Shown here piece after piece: positions 1 to 7,210 of a DNA stretch of 10,883 nt (the first letter of the stretch is position 1; each line of letters opens with the position of its first letter). The position numbers and the translations under genes were made by a program. The notes beneath the pieces are model-generated. The model did not search any database and was not told the origin of the DNA. It worked only from the letters and a program-made list of their open reading frames with translations. The DNA lies in the NCBI GenBank assembly GCA_017424085.1, contig JAFPBP010000326.1, forward strand, positions 1-10,883, in the 5' to 3' direction. The DNA comes from Clostridia bacterium. GTDB taxonomy: Bacteria; Bacillota; Clostridia; Oscillospirales; UBA644.

Positions 1-11
1 AAAAGCCAAGG

Positions 12-32
12 TCGGCGGAATCCTTCCGCCGA
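12..32. repeat. Palindrome, 9-bp stem with 3-nt loop
   Basis: TCGGCGGAA (12-20) and TTCCGCCGA (24-32) are perfect inverted copies around TCC. On the left lies GCCAAGG and on the right a run of G (34-38). The plan of a GC-rich palindrome between purine-rich arms is like the element at 129-202, so this may be a truncated member of the same or a related dispersed repeat family cut by the window edge. It has no T-tract, so it is not a typical terminator. Confidence 0.5.
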
Positions 33-128
33 AGGGGGAGATATTTTCCTTTGTGCACGAACTTTCTATTTTGCGTTGTTCAAGAGTTTTCTCTCGGATG
101 GTAAAGCAAAAAATGAGTGCGGCACAAG

Positions 129-202
129 GGTAAGCCTGCCCCTCTTGGAGGGGAAGGGGGACCATGCGCCGACGGCGCATGGTGGAAGGGGTAAACCTTG
201 CC
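129..202. repeat. Palindromic intergenic repeat element with two hairpins
   Basis: Two inverted repeats lie side by side. CCCCTC/GAGGGG (139-144 and 148-153) has a 3-nt loop. ACCATGCGCCG/CGGCGCATGGT (161-171 and 173-183) is a perfect 11-bp palindrome around A172. They are bracketed by imperfect direct repeats, GGTAAGCC-TGCC (129-140) and GGTAAACCTTGCC (190-202). The G-rich arms around the central palindrome look like small dispersed intergenic repeats I associate with gut Clostridia genomes; that link is from memory and unverified. No transposase or coding potential is present. Confidence 0.5.
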
Positions 203-250
203 AAAAACAAAACAACGGACGGAGAGGTTTCTCCGTCCGTTTCTCTTTTT
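203..250. terminator. Probable bidirectional intrinsic terminator at the operon end
   Basis: A perfect 12-bp stem pairs 214-225 with 230-241 around the 4-nt loop GGTT. Read on the minus strand, as the aro operon is, the stem is followed by TGTTTTGTTTTT (214-203). Read on the plus strand it is followed by TTCTCTTTTTT (240-250). T-rich tails on both sides suggest it stops transcription from both directions. It lies about 70 nt past the last stop codon and is the best candidate for the operon's end. Confidence 0.8.
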
Positions 251-258
251 TGTGAAAC

Positions 259-312
259 TTCGGCACAGGGAGGCGAATTCCTCAAAAGATTCCCTTCCGT
301 GCCTGTACCGAA
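259..312 (-). other. Long hairpin immediately after the last stop codon
   Basis: On the minus strand TTCGGTACAGG (312-302) pairs with CCTGTGCCGAA (269-259), giving 11 bp with a single G-U wobble. The stem begins at the base directly after the DAHP synthase TGA. The 32-nt loop can fold further (GGCAC and AGGGA also have partners nearby). The following sequence has an A-rich rather than T-rich run, so this is less likely a terminator than a 3' mRNA-stabilising structure upstream of the true terminator. Confidence 0.5.
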
Positions 313-1350
313 TCAGATGGAATCGGCGATCTCGTAGATGAGAGCCTCGGTCTTTTCCCAGCCCAGGCAGGGGTCGGTGATGGACTGACCGTACACGGGC
401 TCGCATCCCGCACCCAGTTTCTGGGCGCCGTCCAGAAGGTAGCTTTCGATCATCAGACCCTTGACCATCTTGCGGATGTCGGAATTCTGACGGCAGCTAT
501 AGAGGATATCGCGGGCGATCCGCACCTGCTCCAAATGCATTTTCGCCGAGTTGGAGTGGTTGGTGTCCACGATGACGGCGGGGTTGGCAAGCCCGCTCTT
601 GGCGTAGGTCTCATGCAGGTGACGCAGGTCCTCGTAATGATAGTTTGCGACGGCTTTGCCCCCCAGATCCACGTAGCCCCGCAGAATGGCATGGGCAAGG
701 GGGTTGCCCTCGGAGCGCACCTCCCAGCCGCGGTAGATGAAGGTATGGGCGTGCTGTGCGGCGGTGATGGCGTTCATCATAATGGAAAGGTCTCCCCCCG
801 TGGGGTTCTTCATTCCGACGGGGATGCTCAGACCGCTGGCGGTGAGACGGTGCTGCTGGTTTTCCACCGAGCGGGCACCCACGGCAACGTAGGACAAAAT
901 ATCGGAAAGATAGCGATAGTTATCGGGATAGAGCATTTCGTCGGCGCAGGAGAAGCCGTAATCGGTCAGCGCCGCCATATGAAGGTCACGGATGGCAACG
1001 ATCCCCTTCAGCATATCCGCATCCTCGGTGGGAACGGGCTGGTGGAGCATGCCCTTATAGCCGTCGCCCGTGGTGCGGGGCTTGTTGGTGTAGATGCGGG
1101 GGATGATGATGATCTTATCCTTCACCTGATCCTGCACCACCCGCAGGCGGGAGATGTAATCCAGAACCGATTCCCGGTAGTCGGCGGAGCAGGGTCCGAT
1201 GATCAGAACGAACTTGTCGCTCTTGCCCGTGAAGACGTCGGAGATCTCTGCGTCCCGTGCCGCCTTGACCGCAGCCAGCTGCTCGGTGAGGGGATATTGG
1301 GCTTTGATTTCCTGAGGGATGGGAAGCTTGCGTCGGAAATTCATGTTCAT
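313..1350 (-). CDS. aroF: 3-deoxy-7-phosphoheptulonate (DAHP) synthase, AroFGH-type
   Basis: Condenses phosphoenolpyruvate and erythrose 4-phosphate to DAHP, the first shikimate step. At 345 aa it has the usual length of the E. coli AroF/G/H (type I-alpha) class. Visible motifs are IGPCSAD (51-57), a PEP/phosphate segment with KPRTT (90-94), GARSVENQQHR (158-168), PVGMKNPTGGDL (177-188), DTNHSNSAK (262-270) and YGQSITDPCLGWE (320-332). By comparison with E. coli AroG, the metal ligands would be Cys54, His265, Glu302 and Asp326. No extra ACT or chorismate mutase domain is attached, so any feedback control must be in the core. It is the last gene of the operon, 14 nt after tyrA. The first ATG is preferred over the in-frame ATG two codons later because AAGGAG lies 10 nt upstream of it. 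The exact paralogue letter (F, G or H) cannot be decided. Confidence 0.95.
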   Translation of the reverse strand: MNMNFRRKLPIPQEIKAQYPLTEQLAAVKAARDAEISDVFTGKSDKFVLIIGPCSADYRESVLDYISRLRVVQDQVKDKIIIIPRIYTNKPRTTGDGYKGMLHQPVPTEDADMLKGIVAIRDLHMAALTDYGFSCADEMLYPDNYRYLSDILSYVAVGARSVENQQHRLTASGLSIPVGMKNPTGGDLSIMMNAITAAQHAHTFIYRGWEVRSEGNPLAHAILRGYVDLGGKAVANYHYEDLRHLHETYAKSGLANPAVIVDTNHSNSAKMHLEQVRIARDILYSCRQNSDIRKMVKGLMIESYLLDGAQKLGAGCEPVYGQSITDPCLGWEKTEALIYEIADSI

Positions 1351-1360
1351 GATGAAAATT

Positions 1361-1366
1361 CTCCTT
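1361..1366 (-). promoter_or_regulatory. Ribosome binding site of aroF overlapping the tyrA stop
   Basis: AAGGAG on the minus strand shares two bases with the tyrA TAA stop (1365-1367) and lies 10 nt before the aroF ATG. A ribosome finishing tyrA would sit on this site, so translation of the two genes is probably coupled. Confidence 0.75.
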
Positions 1367-2225
1367 ATTTCTTATCAAATTCTGCGCGGCGGGAGGTGGA
1401 AGTTTTCATCATTTCACGCAGGCCGTCACGGTCGTTCTCGATTAAATATTGCTTCATTTTCCGCATCTGATCCAAAAAGGAATCCATCTGACGCACCAAG
1501 GCGTCCCGATTGAGCAGGAAAAGCTCGCTCCACATTTCGTCGTTGATGCGGGCGATGCGGGTCAGATCACGGAAGGAGTCCCCCGTATAATCCACCAGAC
1601 GGGGATCGTCGTTGGCGCACATGAGGCTCACCGCAACGCAATGAGTCAGCTGGGACAAAAAGGCGATCATTTCGTCGTGGGCTTGGGGAGACAGACGGGA
1701 AATGCGACCGAAGCCCAGCTCCCGCCCCAGATCCTCGCAGAGGCGCAGGGCGTCCTCGGTATTCCCCTCCACGGGGACCACGATGTAGTTTGCGCCCTGA
1801 AACATGGTCTCGTCGGCGTTTTCGATGCCGCAGACCTCCCGCCCCGCCATGGGATGCACCGCCACGAACTCCGCTCCCTTGGGCAGAGCGGCGCGGACGG
1901 GCTCAATGATGCAGGACTTGACCCCCGTCACGTCGGTGACTACCGTTCCCGCAGAGATCAGATGCCCGTAGTCCTTCATCCATTGGACTAAAACCGTGGG
2001 ATACAGGGCAAAGACGATCAGCTCCGCACGGGCGATCAATTGGGGATCCACGGTATCGCTTCCGTAGTCGATCATGCCGTGATCCAAAGCGTAATCCACC
2101 GTTTCGCGGCGGTGGGCGATTCCGCCGATGCGGCGAAAGCCCTTCTTTTTCAGGGCAAGAGCATAGCTTCCGCCCAACAGTCCGAGACCTACGATAAGGA
2201 TCTCCGTATCTCGGTGTAATTGCAT
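1365..2225 (-). CDS. tyrA: Prephenate dehydrogenase
   Basis: Oxidatively decarboxylates prephenate to 4-hydroxyphenylpyruvate, the committed tyrosine step. The 286-aa protein starts with a Rossmann nucleotide-binding loop, GLGLLGGS (13-20), and has VTDVTGVK (96-103), the catalytic-type HPMAG (124-128, His124), a second conserved His in SQLTH (191-195) and the C-terminal GDSFRDLTRIA (215-225). It is the minimal form: no chorismate mutase domain in front and no ACT domain behind, so the Tyr-sensing domain seen in longer Bacillota homologues is missing. Start and upstream stop are arranged TAA-T-ATG with aroA, and the upstream GGAAG is weak, which suggests reinitiation by ribosomes ending aroA. 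Use of arogenate instead of prephenate cannot be excluded from sequence alone. Confidence 0.93.
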   Translation of the reverse strand: MQLHRDTEILIVGLGLLGGSYALALKKKGFRRIGGIAHRRETVDYALDHGMIDYGSDTVDPQLIARAELIVFALYPTVLVQWMKDYGHLISAGTVVTDVTGVKSCIIEPVRAALPKGAEFVAVHPMAGREVCGIENADETMFQGANYIVVPVEGNTEDALRLCEDLGRELGFGRISRLSPQAHDEMIAFLSQLTHCVAVSLMCANDDPRLVDYTGDSFRDLTRIARINDEMWSELFLLNRDALVRQMDSFLDQMRKMKQYLIENDRDGLREMMKTSTSRRAEFDKK

Positions 2226-2226
2226 A

Positions 2227-3408
2227 TTAGTTCGCTTCCATTCTGACGTGCAGTCGTTTTAATGCTTCAAAAAAGGCGGGATAACTCTTCCGCACCGCCT
2301 CGGCGCCTTGGATGGTGCCGCCGTATTTGGTGCAAAGGACCGCCAGACTCATAACCACGCGGTGGTCGTTATGCCCAAACAGAGGCTCCGCGGGCGGGTG
2401 CAACGGGGCGGGGTCGATAACGATCTCATCCTCGGACAGAGTCACCGAGGCGCCGAATTTCTTCAGCTCCTCCGCCATGGCGGCGCCGCGGTCGGATTCC
2501 TTCATGCGAAGGCGCGCCGTATGGGTCAGCCGCACCCCGTGATGCAGGCAGGCGAAGACCGTAAGGATGGGGGCAAGGTCGGGGCAATCCTTGACCGAAA
2601 GGGTGCAAAAGCCCTGCGCCATGCGTTCAAAATAAGTCTCCCACACCCGATCCCCCTGCAGGGTCTCGGGGCGGCGTCCCGTCAGAGTCACGGGAGAGCC
2701 CATGGCAGCCAACGCACCGAAAAAGGCGGCGTTGGATTCGTCCCCCTCCACCGCAACGGAGCAGGGGCGGTAGGCTTGATTTCCCCGAATGAAAAAGGTG
2801 CGCTCGTCTTCCCGCACCACCTCCACGCCGAAAAGGCGCAGGGCGGACAGGGTCAGATGCAGATAGGATTCGCTCTCCAGAGGGGTGGTGCTTTCGATGC
2901 GGCTGTCCCCCGTCAGCAGGGGCAGAGCAAACAGGAGCCCCGTCAGAAACTGACTGCTCACGTTCCCCGCCACCCGATAGGTGCCCGCCGCAAGATTGCC
3001 CGAAACGGTCACCCCGTTCTCGGTGCGGCAGAGGGAAAACAATTCCTCGTACACCGTCAAGGGGCGCTCCATGAGCCGCGGGCTTCCCTGCAAAACGCCG
3101 CCTCCCCCCAGCAGACACAGGGGGATCAGAAAGCGCAGGGTGCTTCCGCTTTCCCGACAGGGCAAGACCCCTCGGGTGACGGGAAAGCCGCCCCGCACGG
3201 TGACGGTGCTTCCGTCCACGGTGATCTCAGCGCCCAGTGCCCGCAGGCAATCCACCGTGGCGGCGATATCCTCGGAGAGATCCACCCCCGCAACCACGCT
3301 CTCCCCGTGGGCTAAGGCGGCGCAGATCAGCATCCGATGCGCCATGCTCTTGGAGGGAGGAACGACCACGGTGCCGCGGGGTTGGGAGGGGAAAATGGTC
3401 ATATTCAT
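2227..3408 (-). CDS. aroA: 3-phosphoshikimate 1-carboxyvinyltransferase (EPSP synthase)
   Basis: Transfers the enolpyruvyl group of PEP to shikimate 3-phosphate, the sixth shikimate step. Recognisable motifs are PPSKSMAHR (17-25, Lys20), a PEP-site loop RESGSTLRF (85-93), RPLTVYEEL (115-123), SSQFLTG (151-157), DESNAAFFGA (223-232), CPDLAP (275-280, catalytic-type Asp277), RMKESDR (301-307, Lys303-Glu304) and HNDHRVVMS (346-354). At 393 aa it is somewhat shorter than E. coli AroA (427 aa), but all active-site blocks are present. In the PEP loop, Phe93 takes the place of the proline (P101) of E. coli, while the glycine corresponding to G96 is kept (Gly88). The start overlaps the aroQ stop as ATGA. 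An in-frame ATG two codons later is possible but less well coupled. Confidence 0.95.
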   Translation of the reverse strand: MNMTIFPSQPRGTVVVPPSKSMAHRMLICAALAHGESVVAGVDLSEDIAATVDCLRALGAEITVDGSTVTVRGGFPVTRGVLPCRESGSTLRFLIPLCLLGGGGVLQGSPRLMERPLTVYEELFSLCRTENGVTVSGNLAAGTYRVAGNVSSQFLTGLLFALPLLTGDSRIESTTPLESESYLHLTLSALRLFGVEVVREDERTFFIRGNQAYRPCSVAVEGDESNAAFFGALAAMGSPVTLTGRRPETLQGDRVWETYFERMAQGFCTLSVKDCPDLAPILTVFACLHHGVRLTHTARLRMKESDRGAAMAEELKKFGASVTLSEDEIVIDPAPLHPPAEPLFGHNDHRVVMSLAVLCTKYGGTIQGAEAVRKSYPAFFEALKRLHVRMEAN

Positions 3409-3842
3409 AGGCTTGCCTCGCGGGCAAGGTGCAGATCCACCGCCTCAAGGTAGCCGTCGGTGCCGTGGCCCGAAATGGTGGCAAAGCAGGCGGCACGCAG
3501 ATAACTGATCTGACGGAACTCCTCCCGCTTGGTCACGTCGGAGATATGGACCTCCACCGTGGGGATCCCCACAGCCTTCAGCGCGTCCAGAAGGGCGATG
3601 CTGGTGTGGGTATAGGCTCCGGGGTTGAAGACGATCCCGTCGCATTCCCCGTAGGCTTGCTGGATCCGATCCACGAGAAAGCCCTCGTGGTTGGATTGAT
3701 AAAAACAGACCTCCACGCCCTTTTCGGCGCAATAGTCCTCAATGCGCCGCAGGAGGGATTGATAATTCTCGGTGCCGTAAATGCCCGGCTCCCGCAATCC
3801 CAAAAGGTTCAGATTGGGTCCGTTGAGAATCAAAAGCTTCAT
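3405..3842 (-). CDS. aroQ: 3-dehydroquinate dehydratase, type II
   Basis: Dehydrates 3-dehydroquinate to 3-dehydroshikimate, the third shikimate step. The 145-aa length is normal for the small dodecameric type II family, which is unrelated to the AroD type I enzyme. It begins with the family signature NGPNLNLLG (7-15), then Arg17 and the catalytic-type Tyr22 in PGIYG. FNPGAYTHTS (72-81) carries Asn73, and EVHISD (97-102) carries the general-acid-type His99, followed by Arg110. The usual NPAAYTHTS reads NPGAYTHTS here, a mild change. Both ends overlap neighbours by four bases (ATGA), with the aroEK stop upstream and the aroA start downstream. Confidence 0.96.
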   Translation of the reverse strand: MKLLILNGPNLNLLGLREPGIYGTENYQSLLRRIEDYCAEKGVEVCFYQSNHEGFLVDRIQQAYGECDGIVFNPGAYTHTSIALLDALKAVGIPTVEVHISDVTKREEFRQISYLRAACFATISGHGTDGYLEAVDLHLAREASL

Positions 3843-5110
3843 CGGAAAAAGTCCTTTCGAATGGATTGCACCGTATGGTCGATGACCTCGTCGGTATCGA
3901 TACGGACGTCACAGGTGGCGCAATAGCGGTCAAACCGCTCCTCGTACCGCTGACGGATTGCTTGGGCGGTGGAGGCGGTAGGTCGGTCGGGGGTGGGCAG
4001 AAGATGCTCCAAGGGTCGGTTGAGGAAATAGATCCGCCCCGTCCTCTTCAGACGGCGGATGTTCTCCTCCCGCAGAATGGCGCCGCCCCCCGTGGCGATG
4101 ATCGCCCCCGTGGTCTCGTTGGCAACGTCACGGATCACCTGCGCCTCCAAAGCACGGAAGGCGTCTTCCCCGTCCTCGGCAAAAATTTCGGGAATGGGTT
4201 TCCCCGCACGGGCAACGATCTCCGCATCGGTATCGATGAACCGACGGTTCAAGACCTCTGCCAGAGCCTTACCCACGGTGGATTTTCCGCAGGCGGGCAT
4301 GCCCGTGAGCACGATATTCTCCTTGGATGCCAGAATCTCCCCATACACCCGACGGCAGACGGCATCCATCTCAACCTCGTCGGCAGGCTGATCCAAAAAG
4401 ATGCGGGACGCCATCACCGCCTGCGAGACCAGCATAAAAAGCCCGCCCTCGGCGGGGATGCCGCGCTGAAGGGCATCATAGACCAGATTGGTGCGGATGG
4501 GATTATAGACCGCATCCACCACCCCGCACAGGTGGGGGAAGCGGGACAGGTCGATGGGTGTCCCCGCCCGCTCGGCAGAGCCGTCGGCGTAGGGATACAT
4601 GCCGCAGGGGGTGGTGTTGATGATCACCTGCGCGTCGGCATGGGAGGCGTACGCCTCCTCGTAGGTCACGTTGGGGGAATCCTGCCCCCGTCCCACGGTC
4701 AGAACGATTCCCGCCTCGGATGCCGCCGCCACCGCCTGCGCCGTATGGGAGGTTCCTCCCGTGCCGAGAATGAGAACCTTTTTCCCCTTCAGATCAATGC
4801 CGATGCGGCGAATGAGGGAGACCATACCGTAAAAATCGGTGTTGTAGCCGTACAGCTTCCCGTTCCGATTCACCACCGTGTTCACCGCCCCGATGCGCTT
4901 GGCGTGATCGTTGACGCAATGAAGGTAGGGAATGACGGTCTGCTTGTAGGGAATGGTCACGTTGATGGCGCGAAAGGGCGCCTCGGTCATGAACTGCCCC
5001 ACTTGGTCGGGGGTCAGCTCGTGAAGCTCGTAGTCGTAATCGGCGCATTTGCCGTGAATTTCCTTGGAAAAGCTGTGGGGAAGGTGCTCCCCGATCAAGC
5101 CGTATTGCAT
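3839..5110 (-). CDS. aroE-aroK: Bifunctional shikimate dehydrogenase / shikimate kinase (AroE-AroK fusion)
   Basis: A 423-aa fusion that would perform shikimate pathway steps four and five in one chain. The N-terminal part (about 1-255) is AroE: SFSKEIH (13-19) with substrate-binding serines, NVTIPYK (50-56) with catalytic-type Lys56, NTDFYG (90-95) with Asp92, the dinucleotide loop GTGGTSHTA (116-124), and a C-terminal EGGLFMLVSQA block. The C-terminal part (about 263-423) is AroK: Walker A GMPACGKST (270-278), FIDTDAEI (291-298), the GGGA loop (341-344) and a lid region with DRPTAS (375-380) followed by RYEERFDRY (388-396). The frame is open with no internal stop across the junction, so this is a real fusion in this sequence, not neighbouring genes. 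It starts one base after the aroC stop (TAA-C-ATG) and overlaps aroQ by ATGA. The lid reads RPTAS where many kinases have RPLL. Confidence 0.93.
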   Translation of the reverse strand: MQYGLIGEHLPHSFSKEIHGKCADYDYELHELTPDQVGQFMTEAPFRAINVTIPYKQTVIPYLHCVNDHAKRIGAVNTVVNRNGKLYGYNTDFYGMVSLIRRIGIDLKGKKVLILGTGGTSHTAQAVAAASEAGIVLTVGRGQDSPNVTYEEAYASHADAQVIINTTPCGMYPYADGSAERAGTPIDLSRFPHLCGVVDAVYNPIRTNLVYDALQRGIPAEGGLFMLVSQAVMASRIFLDQPADEVEMDAVCRRVYGEILASKENIVLTGMPACGKSTVGKALAEVLNRRFIDTDAEIVARAGKPIPEIFAEDGEDAFRALEAQVIRDVANETTGAIIATGGGAILREENIRRLKRTGRIYFLNRPLEHLLPTPDRPTASTAQAIRQRYEERFDRYCATCDVRIDTDEVIDHTVQSIRKDFFR

Positions 5111-5111
5111 G

Positions 5112-6206
5112 TTATCGTTCTCCTGCGAACCAATCGGTACCGAACCGCCCCGCCAAAAGATCGTAGATCACCAGCGCCGTTACGCTGTCGATGACCACCC
5201 GTGCCCGATGGGCAATGCAGGGATCGTGGCGCCCCGAAAGGGTAAAATCAAGATTTTCCCCCGTGAGAAAATCCACGGTGGGCTGGGCTTGGAAAATGGA
5301 GGGGGTGGGCTTGACGGCGCAACGGAAGAGCAAGGGCATGCCGTTGGTAATGCCGCCGTTCACGCCGCCGTTGGAATTTTTGGAGGTGATGATCGAACCC
5401 TCCTCGGAACGGAAGGGATCGTTGGCTTGGCTTCCCCGAAGATCTGCCAGGGCAAAGCCGTCGCCGAACTCCACGCCCTTCACGGCGGGCACCGAAAACA
5501 GTCCGTGGGACAAAACGCCCTCCACCGTATCAAACCAAGGCTCGCCGACCCCTGCGGGCAGACCCGAAACCACCGTTTCCAGAACGCCGCCCACGCTGTC
5601 TCCCGCCTCCTTCGCCGCCAAAATTGCCGATTTCATGGCGCTTTCCGCCTCATCCGAGAGAACGGGGAAGGCTTTTTCCGACAGGACAGGACAGTCGTTT
5701 TTCGGATCGTCGAAGGGGCGATCGTTCACCCCGCCGCAACGGGACAGGTGGGTTCCGATCAGGATCCCCTTCTGCTTCAAGGCGGTCAGGGCAATGGCGC
5801 CCCCCGCAACCAGCCCCGCCGTAATGCGACCGCTGAAATGACCGCCGCCGCGGGGATCCTCAAAGCCGTGATATTTGGTATAAGCGGTATAATCGGCGTG
5901 CCCCGGACGGGCTTTGCCGTAAAAGGCGTAATCATCGCTGTGCTGGACCGTGTTTGGGATGCGGATGCACAGAGGCGTGCCCGTGGTTCTTCCCTTGTAA
6001 ACGCCGCTTTCAAGCACGAAGGGATCGGGCTCTCTGCGCCCCGTGGACAGACCGTCCGCAGGACGGCGCAACGACAACTGATGCTCCACAAAGGCAAGAT
6101 CCACGGGGATCCCCGGAGCAAGACCGTCCAGCACCACGCCCACCGAGGGACCGTGGCTTTCGCCGTAGATCGTCACGGCAAGGGACGTACCGAAGGTATT
6201 TTTCAT
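5112..6206 (-). CDS. aroC: Chorismate synthase
   Basis: Converts EPSP to chorismate by trans-1,4 elimination using reduced FMN, the last common step. The 364-aa protein is full length for the family. Signature blocks are GESHG (15-19, His18), RPGHADY (100-106, His103), DPRGGGHFSGR (117-127), AGDSVGG (201-207), NSNGGVNGGITNG (277-289), KPTPSI (299-304) and GRHDPCIAHRA (325-335), with Asp328 in the position of the conserved catalytic aspartate. No flavin reductase domain is fused, so FMNH2 must come from elsewhere. The ATG overlaps the aroB stop as ATGA, and aroEK follows after one base. Confidence 0.97.
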   Translation of the reverse strand: MKNTFGTSLAVTIYGESHGPSVGVVLDGLAPGIPVDLAFVEHQLSLRRPADGLSTGRREPDPFVLESGVYKGRTTGTPLCIRIPNTVQHSDDYAFYGKARPGHADYTAYTKYHGFEDPRGGGHFSGRITAGLVAGGAIALTALKQKGILIGTHLSRCGGVNDRPFDDPKNDCPVLSEKAFPVLSDEAESAMKSAILAAKEAGDSVGGVLETVVSGLPAGVGEPWFDTVEGVLSHGLFSVPAVKGVEFGDGFALADLRGSQANDPFRSEEGSIITSKNSNGGVNGGITNGMPLLFRCAVKPTPSIFQAQPTVDFLTGENLDFTLSGRHDPCIAHRARVVIDSVTALVIYDLLAGRFGTDWFAGER

Positions 6207-7210
6207 GCAAGCACCTCTCTCATTTCTTGGGCAAGGGTCTCAAAGGGCACCGTTTCGAACCGAAGGGAGCCCACGGCGTCGCACCGCACCAGGGTGATGC
6301 TTCCCCCCGCGCGCTTTTTATCATGCCCCATGGCTTCGATGACCGCCTCGGTGTCTCCCCGATAGGAGGTGGGCAGACCCAGCCGCAGAAGCACGGGCAA
6401 CAGCCGCTCCCGCACGGACGGAGAGCACATGGGAAGCATGCCCAGCGCCACGCATTCCCCGTGAAGCAGGGAATATCCGCTGACCGTTTCCACCCCGTGC
6501 CCCACCGTATGCCCGAAATTCAGCGAACGGCGAAGCCCCGATTCGGTCTCGTCCTGCCCCACAACCTCCGCCTTTGCGGAAACCGAGCGGAACAGGATCT
6601 CGGGGATATGGTCTTGATAATCGTCCGATTCAAACAGGGAAAACAGAGCGGGGTCAAAGAGAAGCCCCATTTTCACCGCCTCCGCCAGCCCCGCAGAGAT
6701 CTGACGGGGAGGGAGAGTGGACAGAACCTGAGGATCGATGAGAACCCTTTTGGGCTGATGGAAGGCGCCCACCAGATTCTTATACCCCTTATAATCCACC
6801 GCCACCTTGCCGCCCACGGACGAATCCACCTGAGCGAGAACGGTGGTGGGGATGTTGTAAAAATCAATGCCGCGAAGATACGCCGCCGCCGCAAAGCCGC
6901 TCATATCTCCCACAACGCCGCCGCCCACGGCAACGACGCAATCGGTGCGGGTAAAATTGTGCTCCACCAGAGCGTCCAGAAGGGTCATCCAGGTATGGAC
7001 GTTCTTGCTCTCCTCCCCCTGCGGGAAGGTGACGATCACGGGAAATTTCGCCTGCGCCGCCACGGCTTGGGCGTATGCGGCGGGGACTCCCGAATCGGTG
7101 ACGATCAAGACCTTGCGGTTCAGATCCAGATGCTGACCCGCGCGGCTCAGGATCCCGTCCTCAATGATCACCTCGTAGGAGCGCTCCCCCAAGGGAACGG
7201 TGACGGTCAT
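6203..7210 (-). CDS. aroB: 3-dehydroquinate synthase
   Basis: Cyclises DAHP to 3-dehydroquinate, the NAD- and metal-dependent second shikimate step. The 335-aa protein shows PQGEESKN (63-70), VGGGVVGDMSGF (95-106), IPTTVLAQVDSSVGGK (120-135), KNLVGAFHQP (144-153), AGLAEAVK (173-180), NFGHTVGHGVE (231-241) and LLHGE (248-252). By analogy with the Aspergillus enzyme the metal ligands are Glu177, His234 and His250. The family more often has AEVIKYG where this protein has AEAVKMG. An upstream in-frame ATG at 7273 would add 21 residues, but the start at 7210 is preferred: it has AAGGAGG 7 nt upstream, overlaps the pheA stop as ATGA, and begins at the usual family N-terminus. The aroC start overlaps its end by four bases. 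Confidence 0.96.
   Translation of the reverse strand: MTVTVPLGERSYEVIIEDGILSRAGQHLDLNRKVLIVTDSGVPAAYAQAVAAQAKFPVIVTFPQGEESKNVHTWMTLLDALVEHNFTRTDCVVAVGGGVVGDMSGFAAAAYLRGIDFYNIPTTVLAQVDSSVGGKVAVDYKGYKNLVGAFHQPKRVLIDPQVLSTLPPRQISAGLAEAVKMGLLFDPALFSLFESDDYQDHIPEILFRSVSAKAEVVGQDETESGLRRSLNFGHTVGHGVETVSGYSLLHGECVALGMLPMCSPSVRERLLPVLLRLGLPTSYRGDTEAVIEAMGHDKKRAGGSITLVRCDAVGSLRFETVPFETLAQEMREVLA

Larger units (their letters stand above)
1..312. other. Non-coding region downstream of the aro operon
   Basis: I see no credible gene here. The few open frames lack a ribosome binding site and run through the palindromes. From the operon side the region holds a hairpin right after the last stop codon (259-312), a perfect-stem terminator with T-rich tails on both strands (203-250), a palindromic repeat element (129-202) and another palindrome (12-32). 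The stretch 41-128 is more AT-rich and holds nothing I can name; I found no convincing promoter in it on either strand. Confidence 0.7.

Noticed and set aside
1..202. CRISPR array
   Set aside because: The palindromes differ in sequence and are not regularly spaced, and there is no repeated unit with unique spacers and no cas gene.
66..406. Small minus-strand frames at the operon end (66-266 and 80-406)
   Set aside because: They cross the terminator and palindromes or overlap the end of aroF, and have no ribosome binding site or recognisable protein.
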